Assembly: GCF_003011925.2 (NCBI RefSeq)
Contig: NZ_PXXU01000012.1
Coordinates: 1 to 64,000 of the forward strand
From: Nitrosomonas supralitoralis
GTDB taxonomy: Bacteria; Pseudomonadota; Gammaproteobacteria; Burkholderiales; Nitrosomonadaceae
DNA: 64,000 nt
Reading direction: 5' to 3'
This document shows positions 30,239 through 40,250 of this stretch, piece after piece. Position 1 is the first letter of the stretch; every line of letters starts with the position of its first letter. Both the position numbers and the translations under genes were made by a program. The notes beneath the pieces are model-generated. The model was not told the origin of the DNA and ran no database searches. It saw only the letters and a list, made by a program, of their open reading frames with translations.

Positions 30239-31300
30239 TTACAACATTGCCAGAACCGTATCACCCATGACTTTTGTACCTACAGATTTCATACCGGCTT
30301 CATCGATATCTTTCGTCCTGTAGCCCGCCGCTAAAACTTTTTTAACTGCATTCTCTATGCGCTTAGCGGCCTCTTCCTGATTGAATGTGTAACGTAGCAT
30401 CATGGCTACTGACAGTATTGTCGCAAGCGGATTCGCTGCATCTTTGCCGGCAATATCGGGCGCTGAACCATGAATAGGTTCATACAATCCCTTATTATTG
30501 TCATCTAACGAAGCGGAAGGCAACATGCCAATCGATCCAGTTAACATTGAAGCTTCGTCAGATAATATGTCGCCAAACATATTTCCGGTAACTATGACGT
30601 CGAATTGCTTTGGATTTCGAACCAATTGCATGGCAGCATTATCCACCAGCATATGCGATAAACTCACTTGCGGATATTCCTTGGCGACCTCAGTAACAAC
30701 ATCACGCCATAATTGTGTACATTCCAACACATTCATTTTATCGACTGAGCACAGTTTACCCTGACGTTTCAAAGCAGCTCGGAATGCTACGTGCGCAATG
30801 CGTCGTATTTCAGTTTCACTGTAAATCATCGTATTAAACCCAACATACTCTCCATTACGCATTTCGATCCCACGCGGTTCGCCAAAATATATATCCCCGG
30901 TTAATTCACGCACAATCATAATATCGAGACCTGCAACTACGTCATATTTTAAACTTGAGGCATTGGCAAGTTCGGGGTACAGTATCGCGGGACGCAGGTT
31001 AGCAAATAAATTAAGCTTCTTGCGAATCGCAAGCAAGCCGCGCTCAGGACGTTGCTCGCGCGGCAAAGCATCATATTGCGGGCCTCCAACAGCGCCTAAA
31101 AGAACTGCATCCGCTTGGCTGGTTAACCGATGGGTCGCTTCAGGATACGGCTCCCCAGTAGCGTCAACTGCGCAGCCTCCGACCAGTCCATACTCCAATT
31201 CGATACCCAAACCATCAGTTCTTAAAGCATCTAATACACGCACAGCTTGAGCAACAATTTCCGGTCCAATACCGTCGCCCGCTAACACAGCAATTTTCAT
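30239..31300 (-). CDS. leuB: 3-isopropylmalate dehydrogenase
   Basis: NAD-dependent oxidative decarboxylation in leucine synthesis. The 353-residue product starts at ATG 31300 ([16 protein letters not shown]); a TTG 14 codons earlier is possible but adds non-conserved residues. The family segments [14 protein letters not shown], the Mn/isopropylmalate-binding aspartates in [14 protein letters not shown], and [15 protein letters not shown] are all present. It follows leuD by 26 bp. Confidence 0.97.
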   Translation of the reverse strand: MKIAVLAGDGIGPEIVAQAVRVLDALRTDGLGIELEYGLVGGCAVDATGEPYPEATHRLTSQADAVLLGAVGGPQYDALPREQRPERGLLAIRKKLNLFANLRPAILYPELANASSLKYDVVAGLDIMIVRELTGDIYFGEPRGIEMRNGEYVGFNTMIYSETEIRRIAHVAFRAALKRQGKLCSVDKMNVLECTQLWRDVVTEVAKEYPQVSLSHMLVDNAAMQLVRNPKQFDVIVTGNMFGDILSDEASMLTGSIGMLPSASLDDNNKGLYEPIHGSAPDIAGKDAANPLATILSVAMMLRYTFNQEEAAKRIENAVKKVLAAGYRTKDIDEAGMKSVGTKVMGDTVLAML

Positions 31301-31326
31301 TTCTATCCCACTCTCAACACTGACGC

Positions 31327-31965
31327 TCACAAAAACAGCCAAGGCTGTTCAATACGTCGTTTCTGCTCAAACTGACTAATTTTTTCCGCGTGCTGCAAGG
31401 TTAGGCCAATATCATCCAAACCATTTAACAAGCTGTGTTTGCGGAAAGTATCAATTTCGAATGTAAATTCCTCATTCTGGGGTGTAATTACGGTTTGATT
31501 TAGGAGGTCTACCGTCAAACGATACCCTTCTGTTGATTTTACTTGTTCAAATAAGTAATCCAGTACAGCTGCATCAAGGACAACAGGCAGCAAGCCGATC
31601 TTATAACAATTGTTAAAAAAAATGTCAGCAAAACTGGGAGCAATAATGACGCGAAAACCATAATCCTGGAGCGACCAAGGGGCGTGTTCACGGCTTGATC
31701 CGCAACCAAAATTTGCTCGTGCCAGCAATATCTGCACGCCTTGGTAACGAGGTTGGTTTAATACGAACTCTGGATTCGGTTTACGTTGCGACGAATCCAT
31801 TCCCGGTTCGCCATGATCCAGATAGCGCCATTCATCAAATAAATTTTGACCGAAACCAGAGCGTTTAATTGATTTGAGAAACTGTTTCGGAATGATGGCA
31901 TCGGTATCAACATTCGCTCGATCCATTGGTGCCACCAGAGCAGTCATTGTTTGAAATTTTTCCAT
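31327..31965 (-). CDS. leuD: 3-isopropylmalate dehydratase small subunit
   Basis: Small subunit of isopropylmalate isomerase, partner of LeuC. 212 residues from the ATG at 31965; the longer TTG start at 32016 adds non-conserved residues. Family motifs are [13 protein letters not shown] and [16 protein letters not shown]. Its last codons form a compact hairpin (AACAGCCTTGGCTGTT followed by TTTG) at 31331-31349, a possible weak terminator or processing signal before leuB. It follows leuC by about 56 bp. Confidence 0.96.
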   Translation of the reverse strand: MEKFQTMTALVAPMDRANVDTDAIIPKQFLKSIKRSGFGQNLFDEWRYLDHGEPGMDSSQRKPNPEFVLNQPRYQGVQILLARANFGCGSSREHAPWSLQDYGFRVIIAPSFADIFFNNCYKIGLLPVVLDAAVLDYLFEQVKSTEGYRLTVDLLNQTVITPQNEEFTFEIDTFRKHSLLNGLDDIGLTLQHAEKISQFEQKRRIEQPWLFL

Positions 31966-32021
31966 TGATTTAATCGTAGTTATCAAATCGTAATTGTGGC
32001 TCGTAAATAGCTGCAAAACTG

Positions 32022-33443
32022 CTATTCATTATTAGTTACTAAGTTACGCACATCAACAAAATGTCCAGCGATTGCAGCAGCAGCAGCCATTGCTGGGCTG
32101 ACCAAATGCGTTCTGCCTCCGGGTCCTTGACGGCCCTCAAAATTTCGATTGGAGGTTGAAGCACAGCGCTCACCTGCAGTCAATCGATCGTCATTCATTG
32201 CTAAACACATAGAACACCCAGGTTCACGCCATTCAAATCCAGCTGCGAGAAAAATTTGATCCAATCCCTCTTGTTCAGCTTGTTTCTTAACCAGGCCTGA
32301 GCCTGGAACCACCAGTGCCTGCTTGATATTAGCCGCAACATGTTTCCCTTTGACAATGTGTGCCGCTGCGCGCAAATCCTCAATACGCGAATTGGTGCAG
32401 GAACCGATGAAAATTTTATCCAGAGTAATCTGCTGAATCGGGGTATGGGCTTTTAGTCCCATGTAGTTCAACGCTTGCTGCATATCATGACGTTTTACTT
32501 CATCAGCAATTTGCGAAGGATCAGGCACGATTCCATCAATTGTTGTTACCATTTCAGGGGAGGTACCCCAAGTCACCTGAGGTTTGATCTTAGCAGCATC
32601 TAATGTCACTGTTCGGTCAAACACTGCATCGGTATCGCTATGCAGTGTGCGCCAATATGCAACGGCGCTATCCCATAGTTCGGTTTTGGGAGCAAACGGT
32701 CGATCTTTGATATAATCGATGGTTGTATCATCGACAGCCACCATACCCGCACGTGCGCCTGCTTCAATCGCCATATTGCACAGCGTCATTCGTCCTTCCA
32801 TCGATAACGCGCGAATAGCGTTGCCTGCAAATTCAATTGCATAACCAGTTCCACCCGCAGTACCAATTTCACCGATGATCGCTAAAGCAATATCCTTTGC
32901 AGTAACCCCCAACCCCAGCTTTCCTTCCACCAGGATGCGCATAGATTTAGATTTTTTCATCAACAAACATTGCGTTGCTAATACATGTTCTACCTCTGAT
33001 GTGCCAATACCAACTGCCAAACATGCAAATGCGCCATGAGTACTCGTGTGTGAATCTCCGCAAACCACCGTCATGCCCGGCAAGGTCGCGCCTTGCTCAG
33101 GACCAATGACATGCACGATACCCTGACGCAAGTCATTCATCTTAAACTCAGTAATACCCAATTCATCGCAATTCTGATCCAGCGTACTGACTTGTAAGCG
33201 GGAAACAGGGTCATGAATACCTTGACTACGATCGGTAGTCGGAACATTGTGATCTGCAACAGCAAGTATAGAATCAAGGCGCCAAGGCTTTCGGCCGGCC
33301 AGTTTCAGACTCTCAAACGCTTGCGGGCTGGTTACTTCGTGCACTAAATGGCGGTCAATATAAAGCAGCGTCATACTGCCCGGATCGTCAGATTCAGTAT
33401 GCACTACATGTTGATTCCAAAGCTTGTCGTATAACGTTTGCAT
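32022..33443 (-). CDS. leuC: 3-isopropylmalate dehydratase large subunit
   Basis: [4Fe-4S] aconitase-family enzyme of leucine synthesis. The 473-residue length is normal. The cluster cysteines are visible in [12 protein letters not shown] (about residue 350) and in [13 protein letters not shown] (about 410-413). The N-terminus [15 protein letters not shown] is the canonical LeuC start, and the ATG at 33443 is unambiguous. It is the first gene of the leuCDB-asd group; the upstream 76-bp spacer separates it from an MFS gene on the same strand. Confidence 0.97.
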   Translation of the reverse strand: MQTLYDKLWNQHVVHTESDDPGSMTLLYIDRHLVHEVTSPQAFESLKLAGRKPWRLDSILAVADHNVPTTDRSQGIHDPVSRLQVSTLDQNCDELGITEFKMNDLRQGIVHVIGPEQGATLPGMTVVCGDSHTSTHGAFACLAVGIGTSEVEHVLATQCLLMKKSKSMRILVEGKLGLGVTAKDIALAIIGEIGTAGGTGYAIEFAGNAIRALSMEGRMTLCNMAIEAGARAGMVAVDDTTIDYIKDRPFAPKTELWDSAVAYWRTLHSDTDAVFDRTVTLDAAKIKPQVTWGTSPEMVTTIDGIVPDPSQIADEVKRHDMQQALNYMGLKAHTPIQQITLDKIFIGSCTNSRIEDLRAAAHIVKGKHVAANIKQALVVPGSGLVKKQAEQEGLDQIFLAAGFEWREPGCSMCLAMNDDRLTAGERCASTSNRNFEGRQGPGGRTHLVSPAMAAAAAIAGHFVDVRNLVTNNE

Positions 33444-33519
33444 CAGTAATTAAAAATTAAAATCGGTTCTAAACGTGCAATTATCCCATAAAGTATACTG
33501 ATTCAACAAACTAACTATA

Positions 33520-34674
33520 CTATTCGATATTAGCGACTGAAGACTTCATTTTCCATGTAATTAGAATCAAACCTGCCAGCGCTGCGGCGGCACTCATAAA
33601 GAAAGTGTTGTCCGCCCCCAACCAATCCCAAGTATAACCGCTGAATACCGCTCCCAACGCTCCACCCATTCCATAAGCGATACTAGTATAAATCGCTTGA
33701 CCTTTCGCTTGATGACGCCCCCGAAAGAATTGATGAATCACCATCATGGCTGCGACATGGTGCGCCCCATAGGTTGCTGCATGTAAAATCTGCGCCATGA
33801 CAATAACCACCGGCCATTCGACGTATTGACCTATTAATACAAAACGAAGTATGGCGCAAGCAAAACTAAAAATCAGAATATGCTTTAATCGAAAATGCCG
33901 CATTAACCACGGCATGATAAAAAAGATTCCAATCTCACAAATCACGCCAATCGCCCATAACCATCCGACAAATCCTTTGTCATAGCCATGCTCAACCAGA
34001 TAAATGGAGAAAAATGTGTAGTATGCGCCATGCGCAAACAACATCATCATGCTGGACAATAAAAATGCCATAACTTCTGGGCGCAGGCAGATCTGCCGTA
34101 TCGAAAGCAATCCTGTGGCATAGTGCATGATTTCTTTTTCTGGAATTTGATAAGAAAAAATCACAATACCCAGTTTAAGTCCTAAAAGCACCCAAAGCAG
34201 CCAGATAATTTCCACTTCTTCCAGCAGATAACCGATTCCGATCACTGCCACAACGAACCCGACTGACCCCCAAGAACGAATCCGTCCATACTTGTCGGTA
34301 TAATCTCCCAGATGAGACAATGTAATCGCCTCCATCAGAGGCAGTGAAGCACTCCAAAAGAAACTCATCAGCAGCATGACGATAAAGATCAAGGTAAAAG
34401 ATTCTCCTGCGAAAAAACCGCAGAAACTCACAAAACCGCTTATTGCCGCGATCTGCACCACCCATACTCGCTTGCCTGTATGATCGGCCAGCCATCCCCA
34501 GACAGCCGGTGAAAAAATACGCGTAACTAGCAATAAAGACATCAGAATACCGATCTGCAGTGCGTTAAACGATAATGACTGGAGATACAGACTCCAATAC
34601 GGTGCAAAAGCACCAATAAAAGCAAAGTAAAAAAAATAGAAACCTGAAAGGCGCCAATAAGGAAGTGATGGCAT
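33520..34674 (-). CDS. Major facilitator superfamily transporter (HcaT/MFS_1-like)
   Basis: 384-residue inner-membrane protein with about 12 hydrophobic segments. The N-terminal LSGFYFFYFAFIGAFAPYWSLYL and the loop after helix 2 (WGWLADHTGKRVWV), the family's D-R/K signature, match the HcaT/LacY-like branch of the MFS (MFS_1_like). HcaT is a putative phenylpropionate carrier in E. coli, but the name does not establish the substrate here. No neighbouring catabolic genes hint at a ligand. It is upstream of leuC on the same strand but probably an independent unit. Confidence 0.85.
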   Translation of the reverse strand: MPSLPYWRLSGFYFFYFAFIGAFAPYWSLYLQSLSFNALQIGILMSLLLVTRIFSPAVWGWLADHTGKRVWVVQIAAISGFVSFCGFFAGESFTLIFIVMLLMSFFWSASLPLMEAITLSHLGDYTDKYGRIRSWGSVGFVVAVIGIGYLLEEVEIIWLLWVLLGLKLGIVIFSYQIPEKEIMHYATGLLSIRQICLRPEVMAFLLSSMMMLFAHGAYYTFFSIYLVEHGYDKGFVGWLWAIGVICEIGIFFIMPWLMRHFRLKHILIFSFACAILRFVLIGQYVEWPVVIVMAQILHAATYGAHHVAAMMVIHQFFRGRHQAKGQAIYTSIAYGMGGALGAVFSGYTWDWLGADNTFFMSAAAALAGLILITWKMKSSVANIE

Positions 34675-34942
34675 ACTGTGGAAAAATTGATACAGCGATT
34701 AAACAAAAGATTGTCGAAATATGGATCTGTAAAACTCAGTAAATCAAAGAATAGCAGCTAAACAATCTAGTGCAATCAAATTCAAGTAATTTTATAACAA
34801 TACAAACCATCGACGAATTTAAGCAAAGTATTTTTGTAACACTTTTACCCGATACGAGTAAATTATGCTCACATAAATTTCGATTAGAAATTGACCAGTT
34901 AATTTGTCCGCTCTCATGCATGAAACCTCGTTCTGGACGATC

Positions 34943-35719
34943 TTAGGGCTTCATTAAGAAAAAACTTACAGACATGAATAGGCCGACGGATACGATAATA
35001 ACTTGCAAGGCCTGTTTAGAAATACGATATGCCAATGCCGCACCAAAATATCCTCCGACAATCGCAGCCGCACCCATCACCAGAAATTGTTTGCTGACTA
35101 TTACGCCACCAATGGCATAGACCATGACTGCGATAGCAGTTAAAAAAGATGAAACAAGATTCTTGAGCCCGTTCATACCAAGCAGATTTGTTTGACCCAT
35201 CAATCCAAGCACAGCAAGCAGGATAATGCCTAAGCCACCATTAAAATAACCGCCATAAACACACACGACAAACAGACAGAATATCGCTAGCGGCTTTCTT
35301 AAGCATAATCCTGGACGGGAATTCGTTGGCCTCTGCAATGAATGTATTCTGCTGTCATTTGCGCGCGGACCGACAACAAATAAGATCGTGGCGAACAAGA
35401 TGAGCCAAGGTATCAAAGTTGAAAATACTTGTTCACTGGTATGGAGCAAAATACCTGCACCCAGACTGCCGCCGAACAGTGTAACCATCACCATAGCTGC
35501 ACAACTTAATCCGGCAGGAAATTCAATATCACGCTTGAATCGCCAGGTACTGGCGATATATCCGGGCAGAAGTGCTGCGGTACTGGTTGCATTTGCTAAT
35601 ATTGGCGGCACTCCTACCAGGATTAAAGCGGGAAACGTGATAAAGCTACCTCCTCCGGCCAATGCATTAAGCATTCCTCCCAGAATTCCCGCCACAACAA
35701 TAATAATCCATTCGGTCAT
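34943..35719 (-). CDS. TauE/SafE family permease
   Basis: 258-residue membrane protein with about eight hydrophobic helices and the family's opening GGMLNALAGGGSFITFPAL. TauE/SafE proteins are linked to export of sulfite or small organosulfur anions, but the family is broad and the substrate is unknown here. Spacers of 268 bp (to the MFS gene) and 148 bp (to the desaturase) suggest a single-gene unit. I see no gene in those spacers. Confidence 0.85.
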   Translation of the reverse strand: MTEWIIIVVAGILGGMLNALAGGGSFITFPALILVGVPPILANATSTAALLPGYIASTWRFKRDIEFPAGLSCAAMVMVTLFGGSLGAGILLHTSEQVFSTLIPWLILFATILFVVGPRANDSRIHSLQRPTNSRPGLCLRKPLAIFCLFVVCVYGGYFNGGLGIILLAVLGLMGQTNLLGMNGLKNLVSSFLTAIAVMVYAIGGVIVSKQFLVMGAAAIVGGYFGAALAYRISKQALQVIIVSVGLFMSVSFFLMKP

Positions 35720-35867
35720 GTTAGAATATTTGAGCCTCAGTATGATTTGTGGATGTGCTTTGCATACCTACATCCGATATTTCCTTGTAATAAATTGGGC
35801 ATCACGCACGTTATCGCCAGAATCTGGAGGTCGATTTTTGATCCATTTTCTGCTCATACTGCCGAAC

Positions 35868-36896
35868 TTAAAACGGAGTCAGAAATGATACGCCATTTAT
35901 TCCAACGGCCTCGCCCTTCTGTAGGCGCTGCGCGAAGTGATTTCCATGTATTTCGCTCTCATCACCCATCACTCGAATCACTCTGTTTTTGTGAAAACTC
36001 GACAATTGTTGTCGAAACGGAACGATAAAATTCGTCTCGTTGCCATACAGTGATTGATGAAGATTCGGCAACTCATACCAAGGAGTGGTAGGCCTTGCAT
36101 GATGGGCATTATGATATCCAAAGTTAAGCGTAAACAGATTCAGCCATGGATTGTTGATTGAAATCGGATTGCTGAACGTATGAGTCTGCTCATACTCATG
36201 CCCACCTCTATGCATCATTAAATCCGGTTTATTATCGTGTCGCATAACTATGTCATAGTTATGCTGGAACGCATCCATAAAACGTAAAATCGTTAAAAAC
36301 ATCATATAGGCGAGCAAATAGCATGCGTAGGCGATTGGCGAATACAGAAATAATGTTAGAAGCAAACTGAATCGCACAACGATTACCGCAGCTGCGCGTA
36401 GCCGCTGATCTTTTTTATGCTCACAAACGAACGGAGCGATAATAAGGATTCCGTGCATGATAACTTCTATTGCCGGTATATAAAACCACTCCAAAATCTC
36501 CACTAATTTGCGCTGTATCGGATGACGAGCAAGGTAATCCCTATAATTAAACTCGATGATATCTGCGTTATGCATGTGATGCATCATATGCTTTATCCGT
36601 AAATCTTGATAACAACCATAACAACCACCGGTAAGCCAGTTCAATGCGCTTCCGATGAAGGCATTATGATGAGGCGACTTGAATAAAGCGTTATGTCCAC
36701 AGTCGTGAATCAGATAAGCCGCAATCAACATACCATGCGTCAAAAAAAGCGTGCCGATTATCATCCAAATGGGGTTCGAGGACAGAATGAGCACGACTCC
36801 GCCGAAATAGGCTAATTGGCAATATAGTATGGCTGCAACATATGGACGCAAGCCTCCCTTATACCGAAAGAATGACCCCTCAAGCTTATTTAACAT
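35868..36896 (-). CDS. Membrane fatty acid desaturase
   Basis: Diiron membrane desaturase that introduces double bonds into acyl chains. The 342-residue product has the three histidine boxes: HDCGHN (about residue 66), HMMHHMHN (about 103) and HNAHHARP (about 278), plus an additional RGGHEYEQTH segment. Hydrophobic helices lie around 20-60 and 145-220. It is divergent from a small winged-helix-like protein gene, with a palindrome in the shared 190-bp spacer, suggesting local regulation of membrane-lipid saturation. Acyl substrate and regiospecificity are not determinable. Confidence 0.9.
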   Translation of the reverse strand: MLNKLEGSFFRYKGGLRPYVAAILYCQLAYFGGVVLILSSNPIWMIIGTLFLTHGMLIAAYLIHDCGHNALFKSPHHNAFIGSALNWLTGGCYGCYQDLRIKHMMHHMHNADIIEFNYRDYLARHPIQRKLVEILEWFYIPAIEVIMHGILIIAPFVCEHKKDQRLRAAAVIVVRFSLLLTLFLYSPIAYACYLLAYMMFLTILRFMDAFQHNYDIVMRHDNKPDLMMHRGGHEYEQTHTFSNPISINNPWLNLFTLNFGYHNAHHARPTTPWYELPNLHQSLYGNETNFIVPFRQQLSSFHKNRVIRVMGDESEIHGNHFAQRLQKGEAVGINGVSFLTPF

Positions 36897-36997
36897 GATC
36901 TATCGCTCCTCAAACCAACATGAATACAGAATAAATTTAAAATGTAACCTTTAAGCAATCGAAAACTTTGTCACGCATTTTTTAAACAGTAATTATA

Positions 36998-37013
36998 CAT
37001 GCAATTTTGCATG
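36998..37013. promoter_or_regulatory. Palindrome, candidate operator between desaturase and regulator genes
   Basis: CATGCAA-TT-TTGCATG is a perfect inverted repeat with 7-bp arms. ATGCAATT also recurs as a direct repeat (36999-37006 and 37011-37018). It is followed by AT-rich promoter-like sequence. It lies about midway between the divergent starts of the desaturase (36896) and the winged-helix-like gene (37086), where an operator would be expected. The cognate protein is inferred only from position. Confidence 0.45.
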
Positions 37014-37085
37014 CAATTATATAGTATGATCCCCCACTGAACAATTTATTTTTATTTCATATGATGAGAAAAACAAGAAAAGCAG

Positions 37086-37496
37086 ATGGATACACATCCT
37101 AAGCAATCGAACACAAGGAGATGCCAGTTCATTCAGTTGTTAAGCAATGTTGATGGATACTGGGTAAATGTGCTCGGAAACAAGATCTTCCATGATCTTA
37201 ATTATTACGATCTTTTTACACAAATGTGGCTGAGGGTCAACACAACTGCCAACGATTCATTCAGAAAATCTGAGCTATACACGCTTATGCCTAATATCAG
37301 CCAGCGAACAGCCGTCAAATATGTACAGATTGCAATCGATCACGGTTTGCTTTTAGAGCATACGGATTCAGAGGATCTGCGATCTAAGCGAATTACTATG
37401 TCCCACGACCTCAAGCAGAAAATTGAAAAATTCCTCGATTATTCAATTTCGGTTTTCGAAGCACTGCCTTCGGCATCTTCGAAAGAAAAACTTTAA
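37086..37496 (+). CDS. Small winged-helix-like protein, possible MarR-type regulator
   Basis: 136 residues. The middle part looks like a helix-turn-helix with wing: a helix pair (FRKSELYTLMPNISQRTAVKYVQIAIDHGLL) followed by a beta-hairpin-like stretch (EHTDSEDLRSKRITMSHDLKQ), then a C-terminal helix. This is the layout of MarR-type proteins, though I cannot match it to a named family. It is divergently transcribed from the desaturase, and a palindrome lies between. A role in controlling the desaturase is plausible but inferred from context only. Confidence 0.6.
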   Translation: MDTHPKQSNTRRCQFIQLLSNVDGYWVNVLGNKIFHDLNYYDLFTQMWLRVNTTANDSFRKSELYTLMPNISQRTAVKYVQIAIDHGLLLEHTDSEDLRSKRITMSHDLKQKIEKFLDYSISVFEALPSASSKEKL

Positions 37497-38320
37497 ATCC
37501 TATAGATCCGCTCAATAAATAATTCTAATTTTTAATGATTCTGCAAACCATAAATTGACGCAAGAATCATTAAAGACAAGACACTGCATGAACGTGGCAG
37601 GCAAGTAATTCAACCTTCGCGAGCGCAGCGAAATTCTGCGCAAATATTATAATAATGGAATTGAGCGACATGCTTTGAAGAAAGTTATCTCACTTAATCA
37701 AACAGGTAGCAAACCCAGTTTAAACGAAGAGCGGAAGTTGAAATTGTAACGACTTTTTTTATGATTAAGTCCTGAGAAGCTAAAATTAGATTTTTCATCT
37801 GCAGAATCATGTAGCGGTAAGTCTATGATTGAACGGGAACGTGGCATATCCCTGCTGATACGCACTGTAGGTATTTATTAATCTTGTAGCCTCACCCGCA
37901 GAAGGAATTCCAACGCGATTCCATCTGCTTGTTTTCAAACGACTCCAGCCAAAGAAACAGGAATTTTGATCCTTAGGGTTTCAATTTACTCTATCTTGCT
38001 GCAGACGCTAGGGATCCAAACCTAAAAAACATAACACTACTTTTTCTGATCACGTTGACTCCAATCCCGATACTCCTCTTTTCAGGAAGATACGGATAGT
38101 TGACAATCCCCAAGTCCTTCGATAGTCTCCATGCACAGATTGGATTTTGTATTTATGCACACTCACCATGTTCTGAATAAATTGAAGAAAGTGTTGTCAA
38201 AGTGCCACAACTATTATCTCATGCCTTCCATAATCAGCTAACCTCGGTTTTGTGCAATACGTAAAATACATTCATTTCATCGAATCAACCACAATAATAT
38301 ATTAATTTAAAAAGGAGAAA
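37497..38320. other. Intergenic region with possible gene relics
   Basis: About 820 bp without an intact gene. An open stretch without start codon near 37610-37750 (plus) reads FNLRERSEILRKYYNNGIER and continues to a TAA. A second near 37803-37881 (plus) reads ESCSGKSMIERERGISLL, reminiscent of GTPase-type translation factors. Both could be remnants of decayed genes. No tRNA, repeat or terminator was recognised. The final part holds the rubrerythrin promoter and its AAGGAG ribosome-binding site. Confidence 0.4.
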
Positions 38321-38743
38321 ATGATGGAACTTAAAGGATCTCAAACTGAAAGCAATCTTAAGGCCGCTTTTGCTGGAGAATCTCAAGCTAATCGGCGTTA
38401 TTTATATTTTGCAGCTAAAGCGGATGTAGAGGGACAAAATGATGTAGCTGCTGTATTTCGTTCTACCGCTGAAGGCGAAACCGGTCATGCACATGGTCAT
38501 TTGGAATATCTTGAGAGCTGCGGTGATCCGGCTACCGGCATGCCATTCGGTGCCTCACGTGACAACTTAAAAACCGCCATTGCCGGTGAAACGCACGAAT
38601 ATACCGACATGTATCCCGGCATGGCAAAAACAGCTCGCGACGAAGGTTTTGACGAAGTTGCCGACTGGTTCGAAACACTGGCTAAGGCTGAACGTTCACA
38701 CGCCAATCGATTCCAGCGCGCATTAGATAGCTTGACTGATTAA
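38321..38743 (+). CDS. Rubrerythrin (diiron peroxidase, without rubredoxin domain)
   Basis: 140-residue ferritin-like diiron protein used against peroxide. Iron-binding glutamates and histidine appear as [39 protein letters not shown] and [12 protein letters not shown] in the usual four-helix order. Classical rubrerythrins add a C-terminal rubredoxin with CxxC pairs; that domain is absent here, so electrons must come from another donor. The start is ATG 38321 (or the adjacent 38324) after AAGGAG. It heads a same-strand set with an Fe-S oxidoreductase, DUF3501 and CNP1-like gene, and a hairpin (38780-38817) lies in the spacer after it. Confidence 0.93.
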   Translation: MMELKGSQTESNLKAAFAGESQANRRYLYFAAKADVEGQNDVAAVFRSTAEGETGHAHGHLEYLESCGDPATGMPFGASRDNLKTAIAGETHEYTDMYPGMAKTARDEGFDEVADWFETLAKAERSHANRFQRALDSLTD

Positions 38744-38856
38744 TTCATTGCGCTATCACATCGTTCCTAGTCAGAGTCAGCGGGGTTTGACAGATTGAGC
38801 TTCTGGTTAAATCCCGCCAATACTTTATTCGAAATTTTTGATACGAAAAAAACATT

Positions 38857-40227
38857 ATGACCACCCGTGAAGGCAGTCTCGAAGCTCCCAAACGTTATCC
38901 AATCGATTGGAAGAATCCTGATTTTTATGATGAAACCAGCCTAAATCAGGAACTGGAACGGGTTTTTGATATTTGTCAGGGATGCCGGCGCTGCGTCAAT
39001 TTATGTACAGCCTTTCCACGTCTGTTTGACCTCATTGATGATAGTGCGACAGGTGAATTGGATAGTGTCAATAAAACACAATTCTGGGAAGTGGTTGATC
39101 GCTGCTATCTCTGCGACATGTGTTTCATGACTAAATGTCCTTATGTGCCGCCACACGAATGGAACATTGATTTCCCGCATTTAATGCTCCGTGCAAAAGC
39201 AGTCAAATATAAGTACAAAGGTGCAGGATTTCGTGACAGACTGCTTTCAAATACCGATTTAATGGGTAAATTGGCCACCATTCCTGTCGTAGTTCAAACA
39301 GTAAATGCAGTGAACAAAACGCCTATTACTCGCAAGTTAATGGATGGCATGCTGGGCATTCATGCCGATAGAAAATTGCCAGAATATGCGACCAAAACAT
39401 TTCGCTCAAGTGCTGAGCCTGGTCCTGCTTTCCCCGTTATCAATGGAATGCGCACCCCTGGAAAAGTTGCTATTTACGCAACCTGTTACATTAACTATAA
39501 CGAACCCGGTATTGGACACGATTTATTAAAAATCCTGGAACATAACGAAATCTTCACCTGCTTGGTAGAAAAAGAAGCCTGCTGCGGAATGCCTAAGCTG
39601 GAATTGGGTGACTTGGAAGCGGTAGAAAAGCTTAAAAATGAAAACATTCCACATTTATTAAAACTCGCTCAAGAGGGATATGCCATTCTCTCTGCAGTGC
39701 CTTCTTGCACGCTGATGTATAAGCAAGAATTGCCACTATTATTTCCAGATGATGAAGCAGTGCATACAGTTGCTGCTGCAATGTTTGATCCGTTTGAATA
39801 TTTGGTATTAAGGAATCAGGATAATTTACTCAAAAAGGATTTCAAGAAACCCCTTGGCACTGTGGCTTATCATATCCCTTGTCATCAACGAGTACAGAAC
39901 ATTGGAAAAAAAACGCGCGATATACTGCAACTCATTCCGGAAACAACCATAAATACCGTTGAGCGCTGCTCAGGGCATGATGGCACCTGGGGTGTTAAAA
40001 GCGAGCATTTTGCAGATTCCATGAAAATAGGCCGCCCCGTCTTCAAACAAATGGCTGCGTCGGATCCAAATTACATCAGCTCAGACTGCGCTATTGCTGC
40101 GCGGCATATAGAGCAAGGTATTGGTGAAAGTAAAGCAGAGAAGCTACACCCACTTACTTTGTTGCGCATAGCTTACGATGCTGACGCTGAAATGCAGCCC
40201 ACCGAAGACCTTAAACCGATTACCTAA
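38857..40227 (+). CDS. Fe-S oxidoreductase with two 4Fe-4S motifs and CCG (HdrB-like) domains
   Basis: 456-residue soluble protein of the GlpC/heterodisulfide-reductase-like class. Two ferredoxin motifs are clear: C40-x2-C43-x2-C46-x3-C50 and C83-x2-C86-x2-C89-x4-C94. Two cysteine-rich CCG-type domains follow; the first contains EKEACCGMPKLELG (about residue 245) and the second has VERCSGHDGTWG (about 370), where the CC pair is reduced to one cysteine. Electron carrier role inferred. The gene order with rubrerythrin upstream and DUF3501 downstream suggests it supplies electrons in a peroxide-linked pathway, but this is not shown. Confidence 0.85.
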   Translation: MTTREGSLEAPKRYPIDWKNPDFYDETSLNQELERVFDICQGCRRCVNLCTAFPRLFDLIDDSATGELDSVNKTQFWEVVDRCYLCDMCFMTKCPYVPPHEWNIDFPHLMLRAKAVKYKYKGAGFRDRLLSNTDLMGKLATIPVVVQTVNAVNKTPITRKLMDGMLGIHADRKLPEYATKTFRSSAEPGPAFPVINGMRTPGKVAIYATCYINYNEPGIGHDLLKILEHNEIFTCLVEKEACCGMPKLELGDLEAVEKLKNENIPHLLKLAQEGYAILSAVPSCTLMYKQELPLLFPDDEAVHTVAAAMFDPFEYLVLRNQDNLLKKDFKKPLGTVAYHIPCHQRVQNIGKKTRDILQLIPETTINTVERCSGHDGTWGVKSEHFADSMKIGRPVFKQMAASDPNYISSDCAIAARHIEQGIGESKAEKLHPLTLLRIAYDADAEMQPTEDLKPIT

Positions 40228-40250
40228 GTTCATTTTTAATAGAGAAACAC

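Noticed and set aside
38780-38817. Hairpin after rubrerythrin as an intrinsic terminator
   Set aside because: The GCGGGGTTT/AAATCCCGC stem has a long loop and no T-run after it, so read-through to the Fe-S gene remains possible.
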